Source of the DNA: Caldilinea sp. CFX5
GTDB lineage: Bacteria > Chloroflexota > Anaerolineae > Caldilineales > Caldilineaceae
DNA: 64,000 nt
NCBI GenBank assembly: GCA_021405325.1
Contig: QWII01000031.1
Location: 1 to 64,000, forward strand
Direction of reading: 5' to 3'
In this document: piece after piece, positions 43,441 to 52,932 of the stretch
How positions within the stretch are numbered: position 1 is the first letter of the stretch
Layout: each line of letters opens with the position of its first letter
Notes under the pieces: generated by a model
The model's input: the letters and a program-made list of their open reading frames with translations, nothing else
What the model was told of the DNA's origin: nothing
The model's database searches: none
Made by a program: the position numbers and the translations under genes

Positions 43441-44217
43441 ATTATTGGTTCGCCACTTGTTCAGCAAGAAGACATGCCCCGCCGCCAGTAGACAGACCAT
43501 CTCAATTGCATTCCACCAGAAATGTACATCCAAGCGGATCGCCGTTGTTAAACCGGGGATGTTGCGCACAAAGGCCAATTGTTCAATCGAGCAGCGCGCC
43601 AGCCAGCCGTCGCGACCGACGATGCCGGCCAGCCCTTGGGCAGTGACGTTATCGACGCCCAGGTCACGCAGTTCGGCGAGGACAGCCAGATAGCGCACAA
43701 AGAGATAGGTGTGTTCAACGGCATGGAGCAGCGTAACCGCCAGCAGTAGATAGGCCCAGAAGCCGCGCATCCCGCCCATTACCAACGCAATGACCACCAG
43801 CAGCACCAGCCAGTTCCAGACAAAATGCACCCACTCGGCGTTGGCCGGCGAGAGCAACCCATTGGATTGGCGCATCGGCAAAAAGAACAGGTGGTATTGC
43901 ACCCACTGCACGAGATGCTCAATGGTGTGCAAGCCCTGCGTCGTCAAAACAATGCTCAGGAGCATAATGGCCGCCCCGTAGCGCTGATAATCAACCCGCC
44001 ATTTGAGGATGCCGACCGGCAACAGGACTGCCAGCACCACAAAGGTAGACATCCAGAGCGGTGCGCCAAACCACCAGGTCGTCCACCAGCCGACAATAAG
44101 TCCCACCACAAGTGAAACGACGACGGCGCGAGTATATTGACCAGGGTTCAATAACTGGAAAATTGGAAACGAAAAGGGGGGGAGCGTTAGGGGTGGCTGG
44201 GTTGCCAGTTGACTCAT
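43438..44217 (-). CDS. His-rich integral membrane protein, unknown function
   Basis: 259-aa protein with about six membrane segments (YTRAVVVSLVVGLIVGW, MSTFVVLAVLLPVGIL, LVLLVVIALVMGG and others). Histidines sit in regular clusters inside or next to segments: HTIEHLVQWVQ, WVHFVWN, LLHAVEHTYL, RLDVHFWWNAIE. This pattern recalls metal-binding membrane oxidases or hydroxylases but no known motif order fits. Its start is coupled to the stop of the FG-GAP gene (ATGA). So it likely works with that secreted protein. I do not recognise the family. Confidence 0.75.
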   Translation of the reverse strand: MSQLATQPPLTLPPFSFPIFQLLNPGQYTRAVVVSLVVGLIVGWWTTWWFGAPLWMSTFVVLAVLLPVGILKWRVDYQRYGAAIMLLSIVLTTQGLHTIEHLVQWVQYHLFFLPMRQSNGLLSPANAEWVHFVWNWLVLLVVIALVMGGMRGFWAYLLLAVTLLHAVEHTYLFVRYLAVLAELRDLGVDNVTAQGLAGIVGRDGWLARCSIEQLAFVRNIPGLTTAIRLDVHFWWNAIEMVCLLAAGHVFLLNKWRTNN

Positions 44218-45890
44218 CGTGTCACCTCCAATAAGTGCCCGGCCGGCGGCGCCTCCACTTGCGAATGGGCGCCGTCGGGCCAAAGAATGTCGATTGCGGC
44301 CAGCGTTGTGTCATGCGGAAAGCCAAAGTGAACGCGCACTGGGTCGCCGGCCAGATAGCTACTGGTGACGCGTACATCACGCTGCATCGTTCCCATGCTG
44401 GTCCGAAGACGAATTTGCGTACCAATACCAAAGGGGTTAGACGTCCCCGGTTGGCGCACTTCTACCTGCAGGCTGTTCCCTTCACAAAGCTGATTTTCAA
44501 AAAGTTGGGCTGATTGACGCAGGTTGTTGACAACGATGTCCAGATCGCCATCATTGTCCAGGTCGGCCATGCTCATGCCACGACCACTGCGGGTTGAGCC
44601 AAGTTGCCAAGCCGGCAGCCGTTCAAAAGTGCCGTCACCTTGGTTGCGAAAGGCTTGATTCTCCTCCACCAGTTCGCCGTTGGGCAGATGAGCAAACAAA
44701 TTCTGCGCAATCATCCCGTTGACCACATAGAGATCCGAGTAGCCATCCTGGTCGAGATCGCCAAACTTGCTGGCCCAACTCCACCCAGTGGCATCTACGC
44801 CGCGCACATTGCCCTGTTCACGCCAGGCGTCTTTGCCGTCAGCAACCTGAAGTGTATTGGCCATCACTTGCGGATCGCCCCATTCATGCTGCTGATGAAT
44901 TTCCAGATCGGCAATCACCGGCAGCCAGGCAGCCAATGTCGCGGTGGATGTATCGTAAGGATTCATATCAGTGGTGTAGAAGGCCCAACTGCCATTGTTG
45001 GCAATGTCAGCCCAGTCAATACTCATCGTGCTATACGAAGTCTGGTCAAAGGGCTTGGCCGGTTGCCACTCGCCCTCCTGGCGCAACCAGATACGGTCTT
45101 GCAAAGCGAAATCATTGGCGACCCAGATGTCACGCTTTTGGTCGCCGTTGAGGTCGATCAGCCCAATACTCAATGCCTGGGTATTGGGCGCCAACGGCTG
45201 GGCAATAAAGCCGTCCTCCTGGCGTTGGTAGAAGAAAACCCCGGCGCGGGCATCGGTCTCCGGTTTTTCGATGCCATGTCGTTTTAATTCAATGTTATAG
45301 GAGCCGGTGACCAGATCAAGCCGGCCGTCGCCGGTCAGGTCAGCCCAAGCCATCGTGTACGCATAGTTGTCAACGCCCGGCAGCGGGGTCTGCACAAAAC
45401 GGGCGCCAGTCGTCACTCCCTGGTTCCGCCAATAGGAAATAGGGGTCAGGCCGCGATGGGTAAAGACCAGATCCAACGCCCCATCCCCATCAACATCCAC
45501 AGTCGCTACGCCACGGGTGAAGCGGGCGGGTAGCGTCTCCTCGGTGAAGTTGAACTGGCCCTCATTCCAGAGAATGGCGCTCTCATCATCAATGCTGGCA
45601 AAGACCAAATCCAAGTCGCCATCGCCATCCAGGTCATTAATGGCAAGACCAGCGCCGTTGCTTTCATAGGTGTTGATTTCCCGGATGCGGATGCCGGTGG
45701 CAAAGGGTAGCGTGTGGGTGACAAAGTGACCGGCGCAGGCGGTTGATTGGTCAAAGGCGCGTTGAGTGACAGTGACCGGCAACAGGTCAGTAGCAGCAAG
45801 CGGGGGGCGCCGGGGTGCTGCTTGTGGCCCGCAAGCCGGGACCACCCACAGGGTACAAAACAAGAAAACAGGAAAAAAGTATCGGTTCAC
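44214..45890 (-). CDS. FG-GAP/VCBS and ASPIC/UnbV repeat lipoprotein
   Basis: 558-aa exported protein: RYFFPVFLFCTLWVVPAC is a lipoprotein signal, Cys20. Calcium-binding FG-GAP repeats follow: DLDGDGDLDLVF, VDVDGDGALDLVF, ADLTGDGRLDLVTG, GLIDLNGDQKRD, GDLDQDGYSDLYV and ADLDNDGDLDIVV, a seven-blade beta-propeller by this count. The C-terminal 90 residues, NPFGIGTQIRLRTSM to AAIDILWPDGAHSQVE, are the ASPIC/UnbV module, usual in extracellular proteins. GTG start overlaps the stop of the Uma2 gene (GTGA). Function likely surface binding. Confidence 0.88.
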   Translation of the reverse strand: MNRYFFPVFLFCTLWVVPACGPQAAPRRPPLAATDLLPVTVTQRAFDQSTACAGHFVTHTLPFATGIRIREINTYESNGAGLAINDLDGDGDLDLVFASIDDESAILWNEGQFNFTEETLPARFTRGVATVDVDGDGALDLVFTHRGLTPISYWRNQGVTTGARFVQTPLPGVDNYAYTMAWADLTGDGRLDLVTGSYNIELKRHGIEKPETDARAGVFFYQRQEDGFIAQPLAPNTQALSIGLIDLNGDQKRDIWVANDFALQDRIWLRQEGEWQPAKPFDQTSYSTMSIDWADIANNGSWAFYTTDMNPYDTSTATLAAWLPVIADLEIHQQHEWGDPQVMANTLQVADGKDAWREQGNVRGVDATGWSWASKFGDLDQDGYSDLYVVNGMIAQNLFAHLPNGELVEENQAFRNQGDGTFERLPAWQLGSTRSGRGMSMADLDNDGDLDIVVNNLRQSAQLFENQLCEGNSLQVEVRQPGTSNPFGIGTQIRLRTSMGTMQRDVRVTSSYLAGDPVRVHFGFPHDTTLAAIDILWPDGAHSQVEAPPAGHLLEVTR

Positions 45891-46738
45891 CCTTGACTCG
45901 CCATCAAAGAACGAAGCCGCGCAACTTCCGCTTCGGCCGCCGCCGCTCGTTGCTCTGCGCGTTCTGCGCGTTGGCGTTCGGCCTCGGCGCGTTGGCGTTC
46001 CTCCGCGTGCGTTAACAGCCGTTGACCGGTGATGGCATCGACTAAATGTAATTTACGCTTTTTCGCATCAAGTTCAAACCAGATCTGTGTCGTTTCACTC
46101 AACAAGCGGCCGCGGGCATCTGGCCGTATTTTATGGCGGCGCCCATTGAGTAAGCGATAGCCAGTCAGCTCAATTTCCCCATCGCGCTTTTCAAAATGGG
46201 GATCGATAATGATATATTCAGGGATGCCAACCCGTGTATAAATGTCAACTTTGGTTGTATCATCGCCCGGATATTGAGGTGACACAATCTCCACGACCAG
46301 CGCAGGAAGCGTCCCTTCCTTAACAACATCAAAGCTGCTGCGGGGCTTCTCTTTATCCTTCAGATTAAAGACAATTGCCACATCGGGCGCCGGTTCTTTC
46401 TCACCAGGGATACCCCAAAGCATCTTGAGATCACCAAAAACGCCAACGGTCGGATCATGCAGATAATGTTGCTCAAAGCGACCAACTAACGAAAGCACGA
46501 GCTTTAAATGGGCATCGGATTGAACCAAGTGGTCACCTACTTGCGGATCAAAGAAATCGGCTTGGGTTAAAGGAATGTCCATATAGTCTATGCTGCCATC
46601 CGGTTGCACTTGGGCAATTGTCCGCCAGCCATAGGGAAAGCGATCCACCAACAGCGCTTCCGCACTATTAGTTGCGCCATTAGGATAGTGACCGTTGAGC
46701 CGACTCGGTTGTGTGACTTGTTCAAGAGCAGTTGTCAT
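45887..46738 (-). CDS. Uma2 family protein, paralogue of 33774-34577
   Basis: 283-aa protein with the same layout as the Uma2 at 33774: DRFPYGWRTIAQ, MDIPLTQADFFDPQ, GDHLVQSDAHLKLVLSL, EKEPAPDVAIV, ALVVEIVSPQYPGDD and EYIIIDPHFEKRD. The C-terminus is a longer coiled coil rich in R, A and E (AERQRAERAEQRAAAAE). Catalytic-like D and E-x-x residues are kept. ATG 46738 follows GGAG at 5 nt. It starts a three-gene coupled operon, which is an odd place for a nuclease-like protein. Confidence 0.85.
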   Translation of the reverse strand: MTTALEQVTQPSRLNGHYPNGATNSAEALLVDRFPYGWRTIAQVQPDGSIDYMDIPLTQADFFDPQVGDHLVQSDAHLKLVLSLVGRFEQHYLHDPTVGVFGDLKMLWGIPGEKEPAPDVAIVFNLKDKEKPRSSFDVVKEGTLPALVVEIVSPQYPGDDTTKVDIYTRVGIPEYIIIDPHFEKRDGEIELTGYRLLNGRRHKIRPDARGRLLSETTQIWFELDAKKRKLHLVDAITGQRLLTHAEERQRAEAERQRAERAEQRAAAAEAEVARLRSLMASQG

Positions 46739-46796
46739 GGGCATCTCCATGCAATCGTCGCCTAGCAGCACTTTACAGAGTCGTGCTGTCTCCTGT

Positions 46797-46825
46797 ATCA
46801 TAACGTGAGCAAGCAATTTTGTCAA
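46797..46825 (-). promoter_or_regulatory. sigma-70 promoter for Uma2/FG-GAP operon
   Basis: On the minus strand perfect TTGACA (46825-46820), 17-bp spacer, TATGAT (46802-46797), about 60 nt before ATG 46738. The spacer contains TTGCTTGCTCACG. Confidence 0.75.
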
Positions 46826-46861
46826 TGGCAACCTGGATTTTCGGCTGCGTTTTATACCGAA

Positions 46862-46905
46862 CCGCAAGCGTGAGCCAGCGGCTACCCGCTGGCTCACGCT
46901 TGCGG
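46862..46905. repeat. 20-bp perfect inverted repeat between divergent genes
   Basis: Arms 46862-46881 and 46886-46905 pair perfectly with a 4-nt loop; TACCGA and TCGGTA outside extend the pairing with one mismatch. It lies between the divergent Uma2 and proB genes, so it is not a transcript end; it may be a regulatory site. Confidence 0.85.
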
Positions 46906-46952
46906 CTCGGTACGAACGCCCCGATTCTCTACGCTAGAACTGATCAAACCTT

Positions 46953-48059
46953 ATGTACAAACGCATCGTCGTCAAGCTTGGCACCAGCGTCTTAACCGGC
47001 GGCACCCGCAACCTCGATCACCCGCGCATGGTGGAGTTGGTGCGCCAGTGCGCTGAATTGTATCACCAGGGGCATGAAGTGGTTATCTGCACCTCCGGCG
47101 CGGTAGCCGTGGGACGAGCGCGCCTGGGCTTTCCGACCCTGCCGCCGACGATTGTGAGCAAACAACTGCTGGCTGCCGTTGGGCAAAGTCGCTTGATGTT
47201 GACCTGGGAGCGTTTTTTTGAAATTTACGGCATTCATGTCGGGCAGATTCTGTTGACGCGGGCGGATGTCGAAAATCGCCACCGCTTTTTGAATGCGCGC
47301 GATGCCTTCTCGGCGCTGTTGGAACACCGCATTGTGCCGATTGTCAATGAAAATGACGCCGTGGCGACGGAAGAGATCAAGGTCGGCGACAATGACAACC
47401 TGTCAGCGCTGGTGGCAACCCTGGTGAGCGCCGATCTGTTGCTGATCCTCACTGACCAGCCGGGCCTCTTCACCGCTGATCCGCGCAAAGATCCCAACGC
47501 CCAGTTGATTCCGGAGGTGCATAAGATCGATGAGGCACTGCGTCACCTGGCCGGCGGCAGCGTTTCGGGGTTGGGCGTCGGCGGCATGTACACCAAGTTG
47601 CAGGCGGTGGACACTGCCCGCCGCGCCGGCGCGGATGTGGTCATTACGTCGGGGCAGCTACCGAATGTGATCCTGCGCGTGGCTGGTGGTGAAGCATTAG
47701 GCACCCGTTTTCCTGCCGAAGACAACCGCTTGGACAGTCGCCGCCAGTGGATCGGCGTTGGGCCGCGACCGGCGGGCAAACTCTATATTGACGAAGGGGC
47801 AGTGCGCGCTATCGTTCAGCAGGGCAAAAGCTTGTTACCCGCCGGCATCCGTCGCGTCGAGGGCGATTTTCAGCGCGGTGATCCGGTTGCTATCCTCACG
47901 CTAGAAGGGCGCGAAGTAGCGCGCGGGTTGGCGGCCTATGGCAACCAGGACATGGCCAAGATTGCCGGTTGCAAATCGACCCAAATCATCGAGCAACTGG
48001 GCTATGCGTATGGCGATGTCGCCGTTCATCGCAATGATATGATCTTGCTGGCCGATTGA
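46953..48059 (+). CDS. proB: glutamate 5-kinase ProB
   Basis: 368-aa enzyme: ATP + glutamate to glutamyl-5-phosphate, first step of proline synthesis. [20 protein letters not shown] is the amino-acid-kinase start; [41 protein letters not shown] and [17 protein letters not shown] are the substrate and ATP sites; [24 protein letters not shown] follows. A PUA domain ends the protein ([23 protein letters not shown]). Length fits the family. proA is not in this window. Confidence 0.94.
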   Translation: MYKRIVVKLGTSVLTGGTRNLDHPRMVELVRQCAELYHQGHEVVICTSGAVAVGRARLGFPTLPPTIVSKQLLAAVGQSRLMLTWERFFEIYGIHVGQILLTRADVENRHRFLNARDAFSALLEHRIVPIVNENDAVATEEIKVGDNDNLSALVATLVSADLLLILTDQPGLFTADPRKDPNAQLIPEVHKIDEALRHLAGGSVSGLGVGGMYTKLQAVDTARRAGADVVITSGQLPNVILRVAGGEALGTRFPAEDNRLDSRRQWIGVGPRPAGKLYIDEGAVRAIVQQGKSLLPAGIRRVEGDFQRGDPVAILTLEGREVARGLAAYGNQDMAKIAGCKSTQIIEQLGYAYGDVAVHRNDMILLAD

Positions 48060-48077
48060 ACCAGTGGGCTAGGTAAA

Positions 48078-48590
48078 AGGGGTTGGTACTGCCTTTCGCA
48101 CTATGGTCATACGGATGACCCGGCGGTGCGGGAGGAATACCAGGAATATGTTCTGGCGATGGTGTGCGATGTATGGAACGGCTTTGCCGCCAAGTTTGAC
48201 GCGCTCTGGGTGACCAACAACAAAGGCGAACTGGCCCCACCCCAATACTGGAACTGGCCCGGCGGCGAAGAAGCCTTTGCCGACTTCCGTCGCCGCTACA
48301 TCCTCGGCATTCTGCGCGACAGCGCCGGTCATGGCGGCTGCAAAATGTTGCGCCGCATGATGGGCGTGGTGAGCGTGTGGGATATTTCAAGCATTGCCGA
48401 TACGGGTAAACGGGCGATTGCGGAAAGAAAAGCGATTCGCATTGGGGCACGGTGGTTGTTGGAACGTGGTAGTTTCACTACCGTGGATGATCTTCTTGCG
48501 ATTGTGCAGGAAGAGATAGCGCGTAATAAGGTATGCGGCAACGCTAGGGTTCAACAGATTGACGGTTGCCCCTTCCCGGAAGACGGCTGA
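48078..48590 (+). pseudogene. C-terminal remnant of methylthioribose kinase (mtnK)
   Basis: Only the last ~150 residues of an MtnK-like kinase remain (whole enzyme ~400 aa): REEYQEYVLAMVCDVWNGFAAKFDALW, GELAPPQYWNWPGGEEAF, GHGGCKMLRRMMGVVSVWDISSI and KRAIAERKAIRIGARWLLE. The N-lobe and the catalytic loop are gone. The fragment joins directly to the proB end (19 bp). After IARNK the frame runs on into unrelated sequence before the stop. So it is a deletion remnant. Confidence 0.7.
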
Positions 48591-48806
48591 CCGCAGCTTA
48601 CCACAGGCCGGCACTTACGCAAACACCACTAACGCGTTTTGTAAGGTGGCGTAATTTTAACCCTTGCTCTATAATGCACAATCAGAATCTGTTCGGGCTG
48701 TTTTTACTCGTATGAAGCTGTGTACGAGCCGGCGGTCTATCGAGATCGCTGGCGGCAACCGCCCAAACTCATGCCCTTTTGCTCTGGCTAGAATGAACAA
48801 AGTGCC

Positions 48807-50600
48807 ATGCTACGACTCTTTTCTTTCCTCCTCCCCCACAAGCGCTTGCTGATCCAACTCAGCATCGTCAACGTCCTGTTGTCGGCGATGTTGGCGGTGG
48901 CGCCGTTGGTGATCAAGGCGATTGTGGATGATGTGATCAGTGCGCAACAATATCACCTGCTTATGCCCTACCTGGGGGTGCTGCTGGCGGTGACGGCGGT
49001 GCGCGTGACGGCGACCTATTTCTATACCTACGGCCAGCACAAACTCGGCCAGGTCGTCATGACCGATGTGCGTGCTGCGTTGTACCGTAAGCTCTTGGCG
49101 CTGCCCTTTAGCTTCTATGACAAGGAGCAGACCGGTCGTCTCATGAGCCGGGTCAGCAGCGATGTCGAGAGTACACGCATCTTCCTCTCGCAGATCCTCA
49201 TTGACGCCATGAGCCACTTCCTGACCATCATCCTGGCCTCGATTGCTTTCCTACAACAGGATCTCACCTTGACCTTGATCGCCATCGTGCCGGTGTTGCT
49301 GTCGGGTGCGGCTATGTACTATGCCCACCACGAGTTGACTGAACCCTGGTCGTCACAGCACGAGCGGATGGCGAATATGTCGGCCACCTTGCAGGACAAC
49401 CTGGCCGGCATCAAAGTGCTGAAAGCCTTTGCCCAGGAAGAACAGGCACAAGGCCGTTTTCAGGAGGTACAGGGCGCTGTACGCCTGGGGAGCCTGAGCA
49501 TTTCCGACCTCTGGAGCAAACGCTGGGCGCTCATCGGCAGCATTGGACGTTTTATGCAACTGGGCCTGCTCTTGGTCGGCGGCTACCGGGTGATGAATGG
49601 CGATCTTACCCTGGGATCGCTGGTCGCCATCCTCAGTTTGAGTTTGCTCTTATTGGGTGCGGTCAATGCGCTGGGGACGCAAATGAATAGCGTGAGCCAA
49701 ACGGCCACCGCCGCTGTGCGCATCTTTGAACTGCTGGATGAGCCGGTAACGATTCAATCGCCGGCCCCTTCTCCTGATCCCGTGGCCGCTCAGTATCGCG
49801 CCACACCACGTAGACCGGATGAGTGGCGGGGCGAAATCGAGTATAAGAATGTGAGTTTTATTTACCCAACGGCCAAAGCGAAGACACTCATCGACATCAA
49901 CCTGTGCATTCCCGCCGGCTCCTCGTTGGCGGTCGTGGGCGCGACAGGCAGCGGCAAGAGTACGCTCATCCATCTCATCGGTCGCTTTTATGATCCCACC
50001 TCCGGCCATGTCCAGGTCGATGGCCGCGATGTGCGTAGTTTGGACCTGACCGAGTTGCGCAGCCAGATTGGTATGGTCGCCCAGGATACGCTGCTCTTTA
50101 GCGCCACCATTGCTGACAATATTGCCTTTGGTCGTCCCAACGCCACTCAGGAGGAGATCGAACGGGTCGCCAAACTAGCCCAGGCCCATGACTTTATCAC
50201 CGCCATGCCGGAAGGCTATCAGACGCGCATCGGTGAACGCGGCGCTGGTCTCTCCGGTGGACAGCGCCAACGCATTGCCATCGCGCGCGCCATGTTGCTC
50301 GACCCGAAGATTTTGATCCTGGATGATTCCATGTCCGCCGTCGATGCCGAAACGGAACGGCTGTTACAGGCCGCCATTGCCACCGTCATGAAGGGGCGCA
50401 CGACGATTCTGGTCGCACACCGATTAGCAACGGCCCAACATGCCGATCACATCATCGTCCTGCGCGATGGACAGATTGTCGAGCAGGGAACGCACGCTCA
50501 ACTCGACGCTGCCGGCGGTCATTATCACCATGTGCTGGAGATGCAGCAGATGAGCGCTCGTGAATCGGTGCCGGATCTCTTGATTCCGCAGCCTGTCTAA
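48807..50600 (+). CDS. ABC exporter half, degenerate ATP site
   Basis: 597-aa fusion of six membrane segments and an ATPase. Walker A GATGSGKS, signature LSGGQRQRIAIARA, and Walker B ILILDDSMSAVD where the catalytic Glu is replaced by Asp. Together with the next gene (Glu kept, signature changed) this is the pattern of heterodimeric exporters with one degenerate and one working site. Substrate unknown (drug or lipid). The next gene starts 6-9 bp after. A TATAAT lies at 48670. Confidence 0.92.
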   Translation: MLRLFSFLLPHKRLLIQLSIVNVLLSAMLAVAPLVIKAIVDDVISAQQYHLLMPYLGVLLAVTAVRVTATYFYTYGQHKLGQVVMTDVRAALYRKLLALPFSFYDKEQTGRLMSRVSSDVESTRIFLSQILIDAMSHFLTIILASIAFLQQDLTLTLIAIVPVLLSGAAMYYAHHELTEPWSSQHERMANMSATLQDNLAGIKVLKAFAQEEQAQGRFQEVQGAVRLGSLSISDLWSKRWALIGSIGRFMQLGLLLVGGYRVMNGDLTLGSLVAILSLSLLLLGAVNALGTQMNSVSQTATAAVRIFELLDEPVTIQSPAPSPDPVAAQYRATPRRPDEWRGEIEYKNVSFIYPTAKAKTLIDINLCIPAGSSLAVVGATGSGKSTLIHLIGRFYDPTSGHVQVDGRDVRSLDLTELRSQIGMVAQDTLLFSATIADNIAFGRPNATQEEIERVAKLAQAHDFITAMPEGYQTRIGERGAGLSGGQRQRIAIARAMLLDPKILILDDSMSAVDAETERLLQAAIATVMKGRTTILVAHRLATAQHADHIIVLRDGQIVEQGTHAQLDAAGGHYHHVLEMQQMSARESVPDLLIPQPV

Positions 50601-50606
50601 ACGTAT

Positions 50607-52448
50607 GTGATGCACAATAGCAGAAAGAACGTAACTGATAAAATGGCTACATTCCTACGCGGACTAGTCAAACCCATCACCTTCAAAGATATCGACGCCC
50701 CGCCACCCATGTGGCAAACAATGAGGCGGCTCTTTACCTATTTGCGCCCCTATCGCCGCCGCATGGCGCTCACACTGTCGATCTATGCGGTCTGTGTGGT
50801 GATCACGCAGCTTTATCCCTTTATCGACCGCAAGTTGATCGATGAGCATATTGCGGTGGGCAACCCGGAGGGCTTCCTGCCCTTGCTGGGGGTCGCAACC
50901 GTCTTGCACGCGCTGGCCTGGGTGGGCGTGTTGATTCGGTCGCTGCTCATTCAACGGGTCAGTTTGGGTATTCTGGTCGATCTGCGCCGGCAACTCTTTC
51001 ATCATGTGGTCGAGTTGTCCTTTACCTTCCACGAGAAGGAGCCGGTCGGCAAGACGATGACCCGCTTTATCGGCGACGCCAATACGCTCAACGACTTCCT
51101 GACCAACCAGATGGCCAATGTGGTCAACGATGTGATGTCGGGGATCATTGTGTTGGCGCTCATGTTTGCCATCAACCCGACGCTGACCGTGATCGCGCTC
51201 TTTATGTTGCCGATTCTGACGGTGATTGGTCTCTACATGCGTCCGCGGTTGTATGACGGCTGGGAACGGGTGCGCGAAAACTCGACCCGCTTCAACATTT
51301 TCCTGGCCGAAAACATTGCTGGTATGCGCGTCATCCAAGCCTTTACCCGTGAACAGACCAACCTGGGTCACTTCAACGAGGCCAACAACCGCGTCGTCAC
51401 TGAGTGGATGAAGGTGATCGGTTTGCAGGCGTGGTTTTCACCGCTGGTGGAGATTACCCGTAACTTTGCGTTGGTGATCGTCCTCTTTGTCGCCGCTAAT
51501 CAGTTAGGGTTGGGCGGCTCGGCGCTGACCGTGGGTACGCTGGTCGCTTTTATGGCCTACATCAACAACCTCTGGACGCCGATCAGCACGCTGACCAACA
51601 TGTATGTGGTGCTACAGGCCACCCTCGCCTCTGCCGGCAAAGTCTTCCAACTGCTCGACACCCGTCCCACCATCACCGATGCGCCCGACGCGGTGACCAT
51701 GCCACGAGTCAAGGGGGAGATTATCTTCGACCATGTGAACTTCAGTTATGACAGCACCCGTCCCGTTCTCAAGGATGTAAACTTTACCATTCAACCAGGG
51801 CAGTTGGTGGCGCTGGTGGGGCAGACCGGCAGCGGCAAGACGACTATCGCCTCGCTGCTCTGCCGCTTTTATGATGTGACCGGCGGTCAGATTCTGATCG
51901 ATGGCTATGATGTGCGCAAAGTAACACAGCGTTCGTTGCGATCACAAATCGGCGTTGTCTTGCAAGAGCCATTTATCTTCACTGATACCATCGCCAACAA
52001 CATCCGCTATGGCCGGCCCGATGCGTCAATGGAGGAAGTGATCGCCGCTGCTAAACTGGCGAACTGTCACGACTTTATCATGAAACTCAGTGACGGCTAT
52101 GAAACGGTGGCGCAGGAACGCGGGTCGCAATTTAGCATTGGGCAACGTCAACTGCTCTCCATCGCCCGCGCCATCCTGTCCGATCCGCGCATTCTGGTGC
52201 TGGACGAAGCCACCTCCGCCGTCGATACCGAAACCGAAGCGTTGATCCAGGACGCCTTTGCCCGCCTCATGACCAATCGCACGGCCATTGTCGTTGCCCA
52301 TCGTCTTTCAACCATCCGCAAAGCGGATCAGATTGTGGTGTTAAAGGCAGGGCAGATCATGGAGTTGGGCAATCATGAGACGCTGGTCGCTAGGGCAGAT
52401 GGCTATTATGCCGCGCTGGTACGGGCACAGGCAAGTGGAAGCCACTGA
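50607..52448 (+). CDS. ABC exporter half, intact catalytic Glu
   Basis: 613-aa partner of the previous gene, with six membrane segments and an ATPase. Walker A GQTGSGKT; Walker B ILVLDEATSAVD with the catalytic Glu; but its signature is FSIGQRQLLSIARA, not LSGGQ. Its consensus site is therefore formed with the partner's LSGGQ. Starts at GTG 50607 or ATG 50610; an ATG at 50643 is also possible. No terminator seen before xisH. Confidence 0.92.
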   Translation: MMHNSRKNVTDKMATFLRGLVKPITFKDIDAPPPMWQTMRRLFTYLRPYRRRMALTLSIYAVCVVITQLYPFIDRKLIDEHIAVGNPEGFLPLLGVATVLHALAWVGVLIRSLLIQRVSLGILVDLRRQLFHHVVELSFTFHEKEPVGKTMTRFIGDANTLNDFLTNQMANVVNDVMSGIIVLALMFAINPTLTVIALFMLPILTVIGLYMRPRLYDGWERVRENSTRFNIFLAENIAGMRVIQAFTREQTNLGHFNEANNRVVTEWMKVIGLQAWFSPLVEITRNFALVIVLFVAANQLGLGGSALTVGTLVAFMAYINNLWTPISTLTNMYVVLQATLASAGKVFQLLDTRPTITDAPDAVTMPRVKGEIIFDHVNFSYDSTRPVLKDVNFTIQPGQLVALVGQTGSGKTTIASLLCRFYDVTGGQILIDGYDVRKVTQRSLRSQIGVVLQEPFIFTDTIANNIRYGRPDASMEEVIAAAKLANCHDFIMKLSDGYETVAQERGSQFSIGQRQLLSIARAILSDPRILVLDEATSAVDTETEALIQDAFARLMTNRTAIVVAHRLSTIRKADQIVVLKAGQIMELGNHETLVARADGYYAALVRAQASGSH

Positions 52449-52480
52449 AAGTTGCCCGATTTCTGTCGCTCATTCCTAAA

Positions 52481-52509
52481 TTGACAACAGCTAGAATCAT
52501 TCATATAAT
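52481..52509 (+). promoter_or_regulatory. consensus promoter for xisH, leaderless
   Basis: Perfect TTGACA (52481-52486), 17-bp spacer, perfect TATAAT (52504-52509). The -10 box ends 6 nt before the A of ATG 52516, so transcription should begin at or next to the start codon. There is no room for a ribosome site. Confidence 0.85.
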
Positions 52510-52515
52510 TTAGTC

Positions 52516-52932
52516 ATGGCAAACGATAAAATTCACAATGCAGTCGTGCAAGCGCTTAAGAATGATGGATGGCAGATTCTGCGTGAACATTTTAATGTCC
52601 GGTACGAGGAATTAGAAATTCGGGTTGACATCGCTGCCGAACAACCGGCTATCCTTGCAGAAAAAAGCGGCCGTCGAATTTTGGTTGAAATTAAGACATT
52701 TGGTGGTCGCTCTTTCATCAGAGAATTGCAAAATGCCATCGGACAATACACGATCTACAGAAATATATTGGCGCTTGTCGGTCTAGATTATGAATTATTT
52801 TTAGCAATCCATGAAACTGTTTACGACGCCGCTTTTCAGCAGAAGGCGACAAGTCAGATTATCCAGATCAATCAATTGAAGTTGTTGATTGTCAATGTTG
52901 ATAGTCAGGAGGTAGTTAAATGGATCAAGTAA
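52516..52932 (+). CDS. xisH: XisH protein
   Basis: 138-aa protein of the XisH family, known from the cyanobacterial fdxN element as excision-control factor. DKIHNAVVQALKNDGWQIL is the usual start; the middle has AEKSGRRILVEIKTFGG with an acidic-x-Lys pattern (VEIK) like that of restriction-nuclease folds, and the rest SFIRELQNAIGQYTIYRNIL. XisH and XisI pairs also occur far from any element, so excision is not implied here. The promoter gives a leaderless mRNA. xisI overlaps by 13 bp. Confidence 0.9.
   Translation: MANDKIHNAVVQALKNDGWQILREHFNVRYEELEIRVDIAAEQPAILAEKSGRRILVEIKTFGGRSFIRELQNAIGQYTIYRNILALVGLDYELFLAIHETVYDAAFQQKATSQIIQINQLKLLIVNVDSQEVVKWIK

Noticed and set aside
33774..46738. The two Uma2 genes as sign of a composite transposon
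   Set aside because: They are diverged paralogues in different contexts, without terminal repeats; Uma2 genes are simply abundant in this kind of genome.
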